From: JAJECS01 sp965219705
GTDB lineage: Bacteria > Chloroflexota > UBA11872
Length of the DNA: 64,000 bases
NCBI GenBank assembly: GCA_965219705.1
Contig: OZ244789.1
Location: forward strand, 2,666,001-2,730,000
Direction: 5' to 3'
Shown here: positions 49,016 through 57,598 of the stretch, one piece after another
Position numbering within the stretch: position 1 is the first letter of the stretch
Layout of the letters: the number at the start of each line of letters is the position of its first letter
Notes under the pieces: model-generated
The model's input: the letters and a program-made list of their open reading frames with translations, nothing else
What the model was told of the DNA's origin: nothing
Databases searched by the model: none
Made by a program: the position numbers and the translations under genes

Positions 49016-49882
49016 ATGTCCCCCAAGATTGGACGAATTGGGCGGACCGCCCAGATGGACGAGGCGTTGGGCTTACGCGCCTATCTGAGCGAGATTCGCC
49101 GTTTCCCGCGTCTCAGCGCGCGCCAAGAAGTCGAGCTGGCGCAGCGCATCGAGCGCAATGAGCCGGGGGCCCGCCAGCAGATGATCACGTGCAACCTGCG
49201 TTTGGTGGTGGCGGTGGCGCGACGCTTTGCCGACGGGCGCGCACCGGTGCTCGATCTCATCCAGGAGGGCAACACGGGGCTCATGCGCGCCGTGGAGCGC
49301 TTTGATTGGCGACACGGCTTCCGGTTCAGCAGCTTCGCCATGCAGTGGGTGCAGCAGCCCATCGCGAAGGCTGCCGCCGAGGCCGACCTGCCGCTGCGGC
49401 TTCCCGACTACGTGCACCGCAAGCTCGCGACCTCGCGGCGCATCTGGGAGGAGTTGCGGACCGAGCTGCAACGCGATCCCGATATCGGCGAAGTTGCGCG
49501 CCGCGCCGGACTGCCAACGGCCGAGTTGGCGCGCCTGAGGCGGTTCGCCGCGCGGACGATCTCGCTGGATAGCGTGCTCACCGAGGATGACGGGTCGGCG
49601 ACCGCGCCCGACGCCGAGCCGGCTCCGCAGCCGTTCGACGAGCTGCGGGCAAAGTTCCTGTCGGCGGACCTCAGTCGCGCACTTGCCACGCTGGATGTCC
49701 GCGAGCGAGCGATCTTGCGCCTGCGATTCGGCCTAGGGGGCCGCGAGCCGCTGCGTCTGGTGGACGTCGGCACCCGGCTGGGGCTTACCGCCGAGCGCAT
49801 CCGGCAGCTGCAAGCCCAGGCGCTGGCCAAGCTGCGGCGGTCGAGCGCCGCGCGAATCCTCGACGGCTACGCCGCGGGATAA
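49016..49882 (+). CDS. sigma-70 family RNA polymerase sigma factor (non-housekeeping)
   Basis: A 288-residue sigma factor. Region 1.2 is L-R-A-Y-L-S-E-I-R-R-F-P-R-L-S; region 2 runs N-L-R-L-V-V-A-V-A-R-R-F, D-L-I-Q-E-G-N-T-G-L-M-R-A, then G-F-R-F-S-S-F-A-M-Q-W-V-Q-Q; region 3 is present; region 4 has L-R-F-G-L and a helix-turn-helix ending R-I-R-Q-L-Q. There is no region 1.1, so it is an alternative sigma of the SigA/group 2 type. The DNA-melting segment differs from SigA (F-A-M-Q-W versus Y-A-T-W-W), suggesting changed promoter use. The ATG at 49016 is chosen because earlier starts are lacking; ATG 49052 is possible. Confidence 0.88.
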   Translation: MSPKIGRIGRTAQMDEALGLRAYLSEIRRFPRLSARQEVELAQRIERNEPGARQQMITCNLRLVVAVARRFADGRAPVLDLIQEGNTGLMRAVERFDWRHGFRFSSFAMQWVQQPIAKAAAEADLPLRLPDYVHRKLATSRRIWEELRTELQRDPDIGEVARRAGLPTAELARLRRFAARTISLDSVLTEDDGSATAPDAEPAPQPFDELRAKFLSADLSRALATLDVRERAILRLRFGLGGREPLRLVDVGTRLGLTAERIRQLQAQALAKLRRSSAARILDGYAAG

Positions 49883-49924
49883 ACCGGCCGCGTGCCACCC
49901 CGACAGGCGGATCAAATCATGTTG

Positions 49925-49965
49925 ACCATACAGCCATACATGCTGTATGGTTTGCCATATGACGA
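49925..49965. promoter_or_regulatory. probable operator of the RHH/PIN operon
   Basis: A perfect 10-base inverted repeat ACCATACAGC / GCTGTATGGT (49925-49934 and 49942-49951, 7-base spacer) is followed by a second, looser pair CCATA / TATGG (49955-49965). The sites lie 20-60 bases before the antitoxin start, as expected for cooperative autorepression by a ribbon-helix-helix antitoxin. Confidence 0.65.
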
Positions 49966-49983
49966 CGACGTATGGTTGGCCAA

Positions 49984-50223
49984 ATGAAGACAACGCTGAA
50001 TATCGACGACGCCATGATGCGCCGTCTGCGCGAAGAGGCCGCGCGTCGTGGGACCACCATGACAGCCCTGGTTGAGGCCGGCATTATGCGGGTGCTCGAA
50101 CCGGCGGCGCCGTATGTGACCGAGCGGGATGCGCTCCCGGAGCTTCCGCGCTGGAACAGTGGCGGCGCGCTGGTCGACGTCGCCAATCGCGGCGAGCTCT
50201 ATGCGGCAATGGACGAGTCGTGA
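49984..50223 (+). CDS. vapB: ribbon-helix-helix VapB-type antitoxin
   Basis: A 79-residue protein beginning M-K-T-T-L-N-I-D-D-A-M-M-R-R-L-R-E-E-A-A-, the typical RHH strand-helix, then G-T-T-M-T-A-L-V-E-A-G-I. The C-terminal part is a toxin-neutralising tail. ATG 49984 is preferred to GTG/ATG 12 bases upstream because it gives the standard RHH start. The PIN gene follows directly. Confidence 0.88.
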   Translation: MKTTLNIDDAMMRRLREEAARRGTTMTALVEAGIMRVLEPAAPYVTERDALPELPRWNSGGALVDVANRGELYAAMDES

Positions 50224-50658
50224 GTGCTCGTCGTTGATACGAATGTTCTGGTCTACGCGGCCGACGAGGGTTCGGAAGCGCACCATGGCTGTCTGCGGCG
50301 CCTGAACGAGTGGCGAGTTGAAGCCACGCCAACCTTTCTCACGTGGAATGTCTGCTACGAGTTCCTTCGGGTCAGCACGCATCCACGCGTGCTCCGCTCG
50401 CCGTGGAATCCGGGTGACGCATGGCGATTCCTCAGCGTGGTGCTTGACTCCCCAGGCTTCGCGCTCCTGCGACCAACCGACCGTCACCAAGCGGTCCTGT
50501 CGCAGACGCTGTCGGAATTGCCGGACATCCGCGGCAACCTGATGCACGACCTGCATACCGCGGTGGTGATGCGTGAGCACGGCGTCAGCCGTATCTGCAC
50601 TCGCGACACCGATTTCCATCGCTTTCCGTTCCTCGAGGTCATTGACCCTTTGCGATAG
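50224..50658 (+). CDS. vapC: PIN-domain VapC toxin
   Basis: A 144-residue PIN nuclease starting at GTG 50224, the base after the antitoxin stop. It has V-V-D-T-N-V-L-V-Y (Asp), V-C-Y-E-F-L-R-V (Glu), L-M-H-D-L-H-T-A (Asp) and C-T-R-D-T-D-F-H-R-F (Asp). The H-D-L-H and T-x-D-x-D-F pattern resembles the VapC subgroup that cleaves tRNA or rRNA. Confidence 0.92.
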   Translation: MLVVDTNVLVYAADEGSEAHHGCLRRLNEWRVEATPTFLTWNVCYEFLRVSTHPRVLRSPWNPGDAWRFLSVVLDSPGFALLRPTDRHQAVLSQTLSELPDIRGNLMHDLHTAVVMREHGVSRICTRDTDFHRFPFLEVIDPLR

Positions 50659-50856
50659 CCAGACGGTCGTCTGGACCCGAGGCCCTGGGTCAACTGCGGG
50701 CGCCAGCTTGTCGCAGGGCGCCTCAGACGCGTGCTAAGTGGTCAGCGACCGAGATTCCTCGCGCGGTATCGGAGCGACAGGCGGGTTGATCTGAGCTTGC
50801 GGGAGGTCAGGGTCGCGTACGATGCATTCAGATTCAATTCACGGGACTCATGCTAG

Positions 50857-51480
50857 ATGACCGACGATTCCGGAGACGATCTTTCGGAGACACCTGATCT
50901 GAAGTGGCCAAGCCCTGACGATGACCTGTTCAAAGAAGGTGGTGACTGGTGGAATACCGCCATCATTGATAGTTTTAGTCGACACATGATAGCTGGAGGA
51001 TTTAAACAGGCTGCCGATCTACTTGTCGAGCATGTGAATTCCATCCAGATGGACCAAGACTCTCTGGTATTTCCGATTATGTTTTCCTATAGACAATACA
51101 TCGAACTGACACTCAAAAGGCTAATTCTAGATGGGCGATCTCTCCTCGACCGCAGTGGAGAATATCCAGCGGGTCACGACCTGCGAAGATTATGGCGCGA
51201 GTGCAGAGGTATTCTTGATGAAATCTTCCCAGATGATTCTGAAGGTCCGCTTGATGCCATTGAAAAGAATATTGAAGAATTTATGAAGGTGGATCCGAAG
51301 TCTGAGGCCTATCGATATCCTGTTGACAGAAAAGGAGAGCTTATCAAGACACATAAGCTACGGGTGCCGCTCGCGAATGTTGCACAAGTAATGGACAGAA
51401 TTGCAAATCTCTTTAGCGGATCGATTGACGCGATCGATGCATATCGAGATTCAATGCCGCCGTTGGATGAATACTTATAA
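50857..51480 (+). CDS. AT-rich helical protein of an uncharacterised family (HEPN-like appearance)
   Basis: A 207-residue, all-helical-looking protein. It has M-F-S-Y-R-Q-Y-I-E-L-T-L-K-R-L-I, then G-H-D-L-R-R-L-W and Y-R-Y-P-V-D-R-K-G near the C-terminal third. I recognise this motif order from uncharacterised proteins in actinobacteria and others. The R-x-x-x-E-L-x-L-K helix followed by G-H-D-L looks like a HEPN-domain arrangement, but the diagnostic R-x4-6-H motif is not clear. Base composition is far below the surroundings (51241-51300: 24 G+C of 60), indicating recent transfer. It follows the VapBC pair and no partner is evident. Confidence 0.7.
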   Translation: MTDDSGDDLSETPDLKWPSPDDDLFKEGGDWWNTAIIDSFSRHMIAGGFKQAADLLVEHVNSIQMDQDSLVFPIMFSYRQYIELTLKRLILDGRSLLDRSGEYPAGHDLRRLWRECRGILDEIFPDDSEGPLDAIEKNIEEFMKVDPKSEAYRYPVDRKGELIKTHKLRVPLANVAQVMDRIANLFSGSIDAIDAYRDSMPPLDEYL

Positions 51481-51592
51481 ATATCGACCGTCTTTGGTTA
51501 AATGATATTTCCTGCTAGTGACTGTCCGAATTCGTCGCTGTAGGTCGTCGAGATAAGCTGAACTCGTAGTTTCATCTGGCGAAGACGACACG

Positions 51593-52909
51593 CTAGGGAA
51601 AGACTGCGAGCAGGTCGTCGTCGGTTTCGCGCCGGCGGGTCAGGCGCGCCTGGCCGTCCACGACCATCACGACGGCCGGCCGACCGACCATGTTGTACGT
51701 GCTGGCCATGCTCATGTGGTAGGCGCCGGATGCGGGGATGGCGATCAGATCGCCCCGGCGCAGCGGTGGCAGCATCACGTCGCGCAGCAGCACGTCGCCT
51801 GACTCGCAATAGCGGCCCGCAAGCGTCACCGACTCGGGCGGCCCGTCGCCGCGTCGGTTGGCCAATAGCGCCGCGTACTTCGACTGGTAGAGCGCCGGAC
51901 GCGGATTGTCGGCCATTCCCCCATCGACGGAGACGTACGTACGCACGCCGGGGATGTGCTTGACGGTGCCGACGGCGTAGAGCGCGACCCCGCTGCGCGC
52001 CACGATGGAGCGTCCGGGCTCGATGAGCAGCCGAGGTGGATGGGCCAGCCCGCGAGCCAGCACCGTCGACGTGATGGCTTTGACGATATCGGCCGCATCG
52101 GGCGGATCGTCGTCCAGCGTGTAGCGCACGCCGCCGCCGCCCCCGGGGCTCAGGTCGCGTAGGTCAAGTCCGTAGGCAGCACGCATGCGCTCGGCAAAGT
52201 CGAGCGTGATGTTGAGCGTGTCGGCGTAGGGCTCCGTGTGGAAGATCTGGGAGCCGATGTGGGCATGGAGACCCATGACGTCGACGTTCGGCGCGCGCAT
52301 CGCCCGCGCCATGGCCTCCTCGGCCGCGCCGGAGTCGAGCCCGAGCCCGAACTTGCTATCCACGGCGCCGGTGCGGATGTATTCGTGCGTGTGCGCTTCC
52401 ACCCCCGGCGTGATTCGCAAGAGCACCGGCGCCGTGACGCCGCGCCGGCGAGCCAGTTCGTCGATGATCTCGATCTCTTCGAGCGCATCGACGACGATGC
52501 GGCCGACGCCCAGCTCCAGCGCCAGGTCGATCTCGCGCGGCAGCTTGTTATTCCCGTGGAGCACCACGTGCTCCAGCGGCAGCCCGGCGGCCTGCGCCGC
52601 GCGCACCTCACCGGAGGAGACGGCATCCATCCCCAGACCTTCGGATGCCGCCACCTGCAGCAGCGTCGGATCGACGTAGGCCTTGCCCGCGTAGAGCACC
52701 AGCGCGTTGGGATAGGTGTCGGCCAGCGCGCGGGTATAGCCCCGGCACGCCGCGCGCAGCGTTGCCTCGTCGTAGATGTAGAGCGGCGTGCCGAATTTCC
52801 GCGCGAGTTGCGAGCAGCTCGCGCCGCCGATGACCAACGAGCCGGCATCGTCGCGGACCGTGTTTCGCGGAAATACTTGATCTAGTAGGTCTTGCTCGGG
52901 CGGTGTCAT
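51593..52909 (-). CDS. lysA: diaminopimelate decarboxylase
   Basis: A 438-residue group IV decarboxylase: Y-A-G-K-A-Y (Schiff-base lysine) near residue 70, H-G-N-N-K (after the first third), H-A-H-I-G-S-Q (PLP ring stacking), G-G-G-G-G, E-P-G-R-S-I-V-A and C-E-S-G-D (active-site Cys), Y-H-M-S-M-A-S-T-Y-N near the C-terminus. It makes lysine from meso-diaminopimelate. No other lysine genes are adjacent. Confidence 0.94.
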   Translation of the reverse strand: MTPPEQDLLDQVFPRNTVRDDAGSLVIGGASCSQLARKFGTPLYIYDEATLRAACRGYTRALADTYPNALVLYAGKAYVDPTLLQVAASEGLGMDAVSSGEVRAAQAAGLPLEHVVLHGNNKLPREIDLALELGVGRIVVDALEEIEIIDELARRRGVTAPVLLRITPGVEAHTHEYIRTGAVDSKFGLGLDSGAAEEAMARAMRAPNVDVMGLHAHIGSQIFHTEPYADTLNITLDFAERMRAAYGLDLRDLSPGGGGGVRYTLDDDPPDAADIVKAITSTVLARGLAHPPRLLIEPGRSIVARSGVALYAVGTVKHIPGVRTYVSVDGGMADNPRPALYQSKYAALLANRRGDGPPESVTLAGRYCESGDVLLRDVMLPPLRRGDLIAIPASGAYHMSMASTYNMVGRPAVVMVVDGQARLTRRRETDDDLLAVFP

Positions 52910-52946
52910 CGGTTCGCGCTCATGCGCGACCGTTGCGCAACGCCAC

Positions 52947-53128
52947 GTCATTCCCGCGAAGAGCTTGCCCCGTACGCGATACGGGGGAGACCCTTGCGAA
53001 ACCCCTCGTCATTCCCGCGAAGAGCCTGCCCCGTACTCGATACGGGGCCGGAATCCATTCTTCATCCAACCTGGAGCCGCTGCGAGCGTGGGATCGAGTT
53101 CTAGATTCCTCGCTGCGCTCGGAATGAC
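52947..53128. repeat. compound dispersed-repeat region (two GTCATTCC ends, two CCCCGTA stem-loops, shared right end)
   Basis: Two 40-base units 61 bases apart begin GTCATTCCCGCGAAGAGC (52947 and 53008) and end with a CCCCGTA / TACGGGG stem-loop (52968-52986, 53029-53047). The second stem-loop block is identical to 17587-17613. The right end, 53101-53128, is identical to 6490-6517 and terminates in GGAATGAC. The gap 52910-53209 contains no gene. Confidence 0.75.
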
Positions 53129-53130
53129 AC

Positions 53131-53172
53131 CCCGGTGGCCCAGGCTGCGTGCCCGGTGGCCCAGGCTGCGTG
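53131..53172. repeat. perfect 21-base tandem duplication
   Basis: CCCGGTGGCCCAGGCTGCGT plus G occurs twice in direct succession, 53131-53151 and 53152-53172. The following CAGCCTGGG is the inverse of the CCCAGGCTG inside each unit, so a hairpin can form. Confidence 0.85.
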
Positions 53173-53209
53173 CAGCCTGGGAATGGTGGCCTTCGAGGGC
53201 TGCGCGGCA

Positions 53210-54325
53210 TCAGGCCCCGGGAGCGAGCGCGCTCCGCGTTACGTGGCCCTCGTCCTGTCGCTCGAAGGCTTCGTTGATGGCGTGCAAGGGGTAGGTGTGG
53301 GAGAGCACCCGGTCGAACGGCAGGCTGTCGATGTTTTGGGCCACGAAGTCCAGCGCCTGCTTCAGGTCCCGCCAGCGGTAGTGGGCCATACCCAGGACCG
53401 AGATGCTCTTGAAGACGATGGTTGAAGGATCGAAGCTCGCGTCGCGGCCCACGCTCACGTTGCCGATCTCGACGTAACGCCCGCCCGGCGCGGTCATGGC
53501 GATGCCCTCGGCGAACACGGCGGGATGGCCCACGAGCTCCATCGTCACGTCGGCCCCGATCCCGTCGGTTAGCTCCTGGACGCGGGCCACGCGCGCTTCG
53601 GGCGTATCGAAGTCGCGCATATCGACCGTCTCGTCCGCGCCGAAGGCCCGGGCAAGCTCCAGGCGTTCCGACACGCCGTCAATCACGATGACGCGGGCCG
53701 CGCCCCGCGCGCGGGCGACGGCCGCGGCGTAGACGCCCAGCCCGCCGGCGCCCTGGATCGCGACGGTCTCGTTGACGGTTTGTCCGGCGCGGTCGAGCCC
53801 TGACACGACTTGAGTCAGGGCGCAATTAACGCCCGAGACGACGTGATCCGGCAGGTGGTCCGGCACGCGATAGACGGCGTGGTTTGGGAACAGATAGAAA
53901 TAGTCTGCGAACGTGCCGCGGAAATAGGGCCATTCGTCGAGCAGGCTCATCCGGTCGGCCTGGCGCACCGGGCAGGCGTAGGTATGGCCTTTCAAGCAGT
54001 TCGCGCAGCGCATGCACGGGTGGAAGTAGGAGAAGATCACCCGATCCCCCTCGTGCAGCGGCTGGCCGGCCGTGTCCACGGTGAGGCCGGCGCCGAGCTT
54101 GGCGATCTCGCCGGTGCCTTCGTGCCCGAGGGTGCCGGGAAGGATAAAGCCGCGTGTCTTCAGGTCCGCGTCGCCGCGCCAGTAGTGCATGTCGGAGCCG
54201 CACACGTTCGCCAGCCGCATGCGTATGACCGCGGCGCCCGGCTGTGGGTCCGGCACTGGAAACTCGCGCAGGTCGAAGGGCTTGCGGACGCCGTTGAAGA
54301 CGGCGATTGCGCCTGTTCTTGGCAT
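53210..54325 (-). CDS. zinc-containing alcohol dehydrogenase (MDR family)
   Basis: A 371-residue dehydrogenase with N-V-C-G-S-D-M-H-Y (catalytic zinc Cys), G-H-E-G-T-G-E-I (His/Glu), a structural-zinc cluster C-M-R-C-A-N-C-L-K-G-H-T-Y-A-C (four Cys), and G-A-G-G-L-G-V-Y (NAD loop). Family members oxidise alcohols, sorbitol-type polyols or threonine; the cluster spacing suits sorbitol/threonine-dehydrogenase-like enzymes. Substrate unspecified. Confidence 0.9.
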   Translation of the reverse strand: MPRTGAIAVFNGVRKPFDLREFPVPDPQPGAAVIRMRLANVCGSDMHYWRGDADLKTRGFILPGTLGHEGTGEIAKLGAGLTVDTAGQPLHEGDRVIFSYFHPCMRCANCLKGHTYACPVRQADRMSLLDEWPYFRGTFADYFYLFPNHAVYRVPDHLPDHVVSGVNCALTQVVSGLDRAGQTVNETVAIQGAGGLGVYAAAVARARGAARVIVIDGVSERLELARAFGADETVDMRDFDTPEARVARVQELTDGIGADVTMELVGHPAVFAEGIAMTAPGGRYVEIGNVSVGRDASFDPSTIVFKSISVLGMAHYRWRDLKQALDFVAQNIDSLPFDRVLSHTYPLHAINEAFERQDEGHVTRSALAPGA

Positions 54326-54468
54326 GGTGGGTGCGGGGATCTGTTGGCCTGCCCAGACTACAGCAACACCCGGCGCGCATGGTGCGGTGGTCGAGCCACT
54401 GTGGCCTATTCGCGTGTCCGGCCCGCGGTCCCGTACGCTGCCCTCGCCGCCGGCAGCGTGAGGCGTCC

Positions 54469-56349
54469 ATGGCCTGGGTCCAGATCTCGGAGCGGATCTT
54501 TCGCTGGACCGACACCTGCAACGTCTACTGTGTCACCTCGGGTGACCGCGGCTTGCTCATCGACACCGGGTCGGGCGCCGTCGTCGACCAGCTCGAAGAC
54601 ATTGGCGTGCGGCAGGTCGAGTGGGTGCTCCACACGCACCACCACCGGGACCAGTGCTGGGGCACCGGACGCCTCAGGGACCACGGCGCCAGGGTCGCCG
54701 TGCCCGAGCACGAGCGGCATCTCTTCGAGCAGGTCGAGCTCTTCTGGCGGCACAAGCGCGTCTACGACAACTACAACGATCGCAATACCTTTTTTTCGCT
54801 GGCGGAGAACGTGGCGGTTGACGCCGACCTCGAGGACTACGAGCCGTTCACCTGGCGCGACGTGGAGCTGGAAATCGTCCCGGCCAAGGGCCACACCCAC
54901 GGCAGCAGCATGCTCATCGGCCGCATCGACGGTCGGCGCGTTGCCTTCACCGGCGATCTGCTCGGCGCCGGCGGGGTGCTCTACCAGTACCACGCGCTCG
55001 AGTATGGCTACGGCGATCAACAGGGCGCGCTGTTCACGCTGGAATCTCTACAGGCACTGCGGCGGCACGCGACCGATCTGGCGCTTCCGTCCCACGGGGA
55101 CGAAATCGAGGACCCGGCTGGGGATTGCTCGCGTCTCGAAGATCGTCTCATGGCCCTGGCGCGCCTCGGCGCCGGAATGCGGTTCTTGGGCCGCGACGGC
55201 GGACACGGGCTCGACCTCCTGCCCGATCCCCGGTTCACCCAGGTGTCGCGGCACCTGCTATGGGGCGGACCGCAGACCTGCTCCAACTTCTACGTCCTGC
55301 TGTCCGACAGTGGCAAGGCCTGTTTCATCGACTACGGGCACGCATTCGCGGCGCACATGGGCGTCGCCCAGGAGCGTGAGGACGGCGACACGATGCGCTT
55401 CGTCGTCCACCACCTCGACGAGCTGCGTGAGACGTACGGGGTGCGCGATATCGACCTGGTGCTGGTCACGCACATCCACGACGATCACACGGCGGGCATT
55501 CCCTATCTCGTGCGGCATGAGGGCGCGCGCGTCTGGGCGCTCGACGAGGTGTCGCAAGTGTTGGAGGACCCAGCGGGCTGGTGCAGCACGCCGTGCACGC
55601 TGCCGCGGCCGATTCCGATCGAACGCAAGCTCCGCGACGGTGAGCGGTTCGCCTGGGAGGAGTTCGAATTCGAGGTGCACCACGCTCCCGGCCAAACGGA
55701 ATTCCACTCCGTGCTCGCCACCCAAGTCGATGGGCAGAAGGTGGCCTTCACCGGCGACAATGTGTTTCTGGAGCTTGCGCCCGGGATTACCGGCGAAATG
55801 ACGACGCAGCTCTATCAGACCACCGTGCTGCGCAACAGCCTGCAGCTATGGATGCACCGTCGTTGCGCGGACGTGATGGACCTGGTTCAGCCGGATCTGG
55901 TGTGCCCTGGACATCGCGAGCTCATTCCCTGGGACGCGCGGCGCGCGGTGGAATATCGCGATTTCATCGTGCGGAAGGAGCGCGTGGTGCGGGCCTTGCT
56001 CGACGAGCCGGCCGACGTGGGCGTGGACCTCTGGTGGGCGCGATTGGTTCCCTATTTGCGGTCGGTCAGTCCGGGCGAAGCGTGCAGCTATCGCCTCCTG
56101 CTGCGGAACAACGCGGAGCGGCGCGTACGCTTCGAGGCGCGGTTCTTGGCTCCGGACGGGTGGAGCACGGACGGCGGCTATGCGTGCCTGGACCTGGAAG
56201 CCGGTGCGCGGGGTGAACTCACGCTGGCCGCCACCGCGCCGGCGCATCCAGACGTGCGCCGCATCCTCACGGCTGAGATTCGCGTGGACGGCGAGAGCCG
56301 TGGTCCGGTTGCCGAGGCCTTGGTGACCGTGGGCGACGGAGCGGGATAG
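54469..56349 (+). CDS. tandem metallo-beta-lactamase-fold hydrolase with C-terminal beta-sandwich
   Basis: A 626-residue protein from ATG 54469. Residues 1 to about 260 form a first MBL domain: T-H-H-H-R-D-Q (His57, His59, Asp61, Gln62), G-H-T-H-G-S and F-T-G-D-L-L-G. Residues about 275-510 form a second MBL domain with canonical T-H-I-H-D-D-H (His335-His340), H-A-P-G-Q-T, F-T-G-D-N-V and C-P-G-H. The remaining 110 residues look like a beta-sandwich (L-L-L-R-N-N-A-E-R-R-V-R-F-E). The two hydrolase domains are clearly homologous, a duplication-fusion. Substrate unknown. Confidence 0.85.
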   Translation: MAWVQISERIFRWTDTCNVYCVTSGDRGLLIDTGSGAVVDQLEDIGVRQVEWVLHTHHHRDQCWGTGRLRDHGARVAVPEHERHLFEQVELFWRHKRVYDNYNDRNTFFSLAENVAVDADLEDYEPFTWRDVELEIVPAKGHTHGSSMLIGRIDGRRVAFTGDLLGAGGVLYQYHALEYGYGDQQGALFTLESLQALRRHATDLALPSHGDEIEDPAGDCSRLEDRLMALARLGAGMRFLGRDGGHGLDLLPDPRFTQVSRHLLWGGPQTCSNFYVLLSDSGKACFIDYGHAFAAHMGVAQEREDGDTMRFVVHHLDELRETYGVRDIDLVLVTHIHDDHTAGIPYLVRHEGARVWALDEVSQVLEDPAGWCSTPCTLPRPIPIERKLRDGERFAWEEFEFEVHHAPGQTEFHSVLATQVDGQKVAFTGDNVFLELAPGITGEMTTQLYQTTVLRNSLQLWMHRRCADVMDLVQPDLVCPGHRELIPWDARRAVEYRDFIVRKERVVRALLDEPADVGVDLWWARLVPYLRSVSPGEACSYRLLLRNNAERRVRFEARFLAPDGWSTDGGYACLDLEAGARGELTLAATAPAHPDVRRILTAEIRVDGESRGPVAEALVTVGDGAG

Positions 56350-56373
56350 CCGGCGAAAAGGAAGGAGATCAGC

Positions 56374-57303
56374 GTGCGTGTGTTGATGATGGGTTCGGGC
56401 GGGGTTGGCGGTTTTGTCGGTGCCCGGCTCCTCGAGACCGGCCACGACGTGACGTTCGTCGCCCGTGGGGCGCATCTCGCGGCCATGCAGGATCGCGGGC
56501 TATGCATGCTCAGCGAAGACGGATCGCGTCGGGTGCTTCGGGTCAATGTGGTTGAACGGCCGGTGGATGCCGGGTCGGGTTTTGATTTCATGGTGTTTGC
56601 GGTCAAGGCCTACGACACGCTGCCGGCCGCCGAATTGCTGCGACCCGCGCTCGGCGAGGAAACGGCGGTGCTCACCCTGCAGAACGGCATTGACAACGTG
56701 CCAACGCTGTCCTCGATCCTCGGCGCGGAGCACGTGATCGGCGGCGCCACCTGGCTCACCGCTCACATCGCAGAGCCCGGCGTCATCGAGTATCAGGACG
56801 CCCTGGTTCGAGCGGCCATCGGTGAGCCGGCCGGGGGCATGTCCGACCGTGTGGAGACGATTGCGGCGGCGCTGCGCGCCTGCGGCATCGAAACCGAGGT
56901 CAGCGACGACATCAACCGGATCCTGTGGAGCAAGATCGTGCTGCTGTCGGTCCATGGCGGCATGAGCGCCGCCTGCCAGCTTCCGCTCGGCGACATCTTG
57001 TCCACCGAGGGCATGGAGGACTTATACCGCCGGATGTTCGATGAAGCGGCTTCCGTGGGGCGGGCGCTAGGCGTGGCGCTCGCGGACTCGACGAGCGAAG
57101 ACCTGGTGGCCCTGCTGCAGTCGGCGCCGGCGGACAACACCACGTCGCTCCAGGTTGATTTCGGCCACGAGCGCCGCGTCGAGCTCGAGTACCTCACCGG
57201 TGCGGTGGTGCGCCGCGGCCGTGATGCCGGCGTGCCCACACCGGCGCTCGAGGCCATCTACCTGTCGCTCAAGGCGCGGGCGCGGGCCTTCGGCGGAATC
57301 TAG
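56374..57303 (+). CDS. ketopantoate reductase (PanE/ApbA family)
   Basis: A 309-residue reductase: M-G-S-G-G-V-G-G-F (NADP loop), F-A-V-K-A-Y-D, Q-N-G-I-D-N and L-W-S-K-I-V (catalytic Lys) with the C-terminal dimer helices. A-A-G-G-A-A-G-G-A-G lies upstream of GTG 56374. The family reduces ketopantoate in pantothenate synthesis, but many homologues act on other 2-keto acids, and no other pan gene is present. It follows the MBL gene closely and may share its transcript. Confidence 0.85.
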   Translation: MRVLMMGSGGVGGFVGARLLETGHDVTFVARGAHLAAMQDRGLCMLSEDGSRRVLRVNVVERPVDAGSGFDFMVFAVKAYDTLPAAELLRPALGEETAVLTLQNGIDNVPTLSSILGAEHVIGGATWLTAHIAEPGVIEYQDALVRAAIGEPAGGMSDRVETIAAALRACGIETEVSDDINRILWSKIVLLSVHGGMSAACQLPLGDILSTEGMEDLYRRMFDEAASVGRALGVALADSTSEDLVALLQSAPADNTTSLQVDFGHERRVELEYLTGAVVRRGRDAGVPTPALEAIYLSLKARARAFGGI

Positions 57304-57341
57304 GGCGCCGCCCACTCGGCTGATTGCCGTCGCCGGCGGTG

Positions 57342-57347
57342 TACAAT
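57342..57347 (+). promoter_or_regulatory. possible -10 element of the rpmG-rplL operon
   Basis: TACAAT lies 86 bases before the rpmG ATG in the gap after panE. No good -35 at 16-18 bases spacing is visible (GCTGAT at 57319 is weak), so this is tentative. Confidence 0.3.
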
Positions 57348-57433
57348 GCCGTATCCCTTGGCCAGTGCCTTGGGAGTGCGCGTAGTGAGGCCGGCCACGC
57401 GCAATGCACGCCACGGCCCTGCGGAACGATCTG

Positions 57434-57598
57434 ATGCCCCGACGCGGTGATCGACTTGTCATAACACTCGAGTGCACGGACTGCGGCTCGCGTGGCTACG
57501 TGTCGAGCAAGAACCGGCGCAACGATCCGGATCGTATGGAACTCAGCAAATACTGCGCGCGCTGTCGCGAACATCGAAGCCATCGTGAAACTCGCTAG
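57434..57598 (+). CDS. rpmG: ribosomal protein L33 (zinc-binding form)
   Basis: A 54-residue protein with two CxxC pairs (E-C-T-D-C and Y-C-A-R-C), the zinc-ribbon form of bacterial L33, and K-N-R-R-N-D-P-D-R-M-E-L-S-K-Y. It is the first gene of the secE-nusG-rplK-rplA cluster, as in many bacteria. Its end overlaps the secE start. Confidence 0.93.
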   Translation: MPRRGDRLVITLECTDCGSRGYVSSKNRRNDPDRMELSKYCARCREHRSHRETR

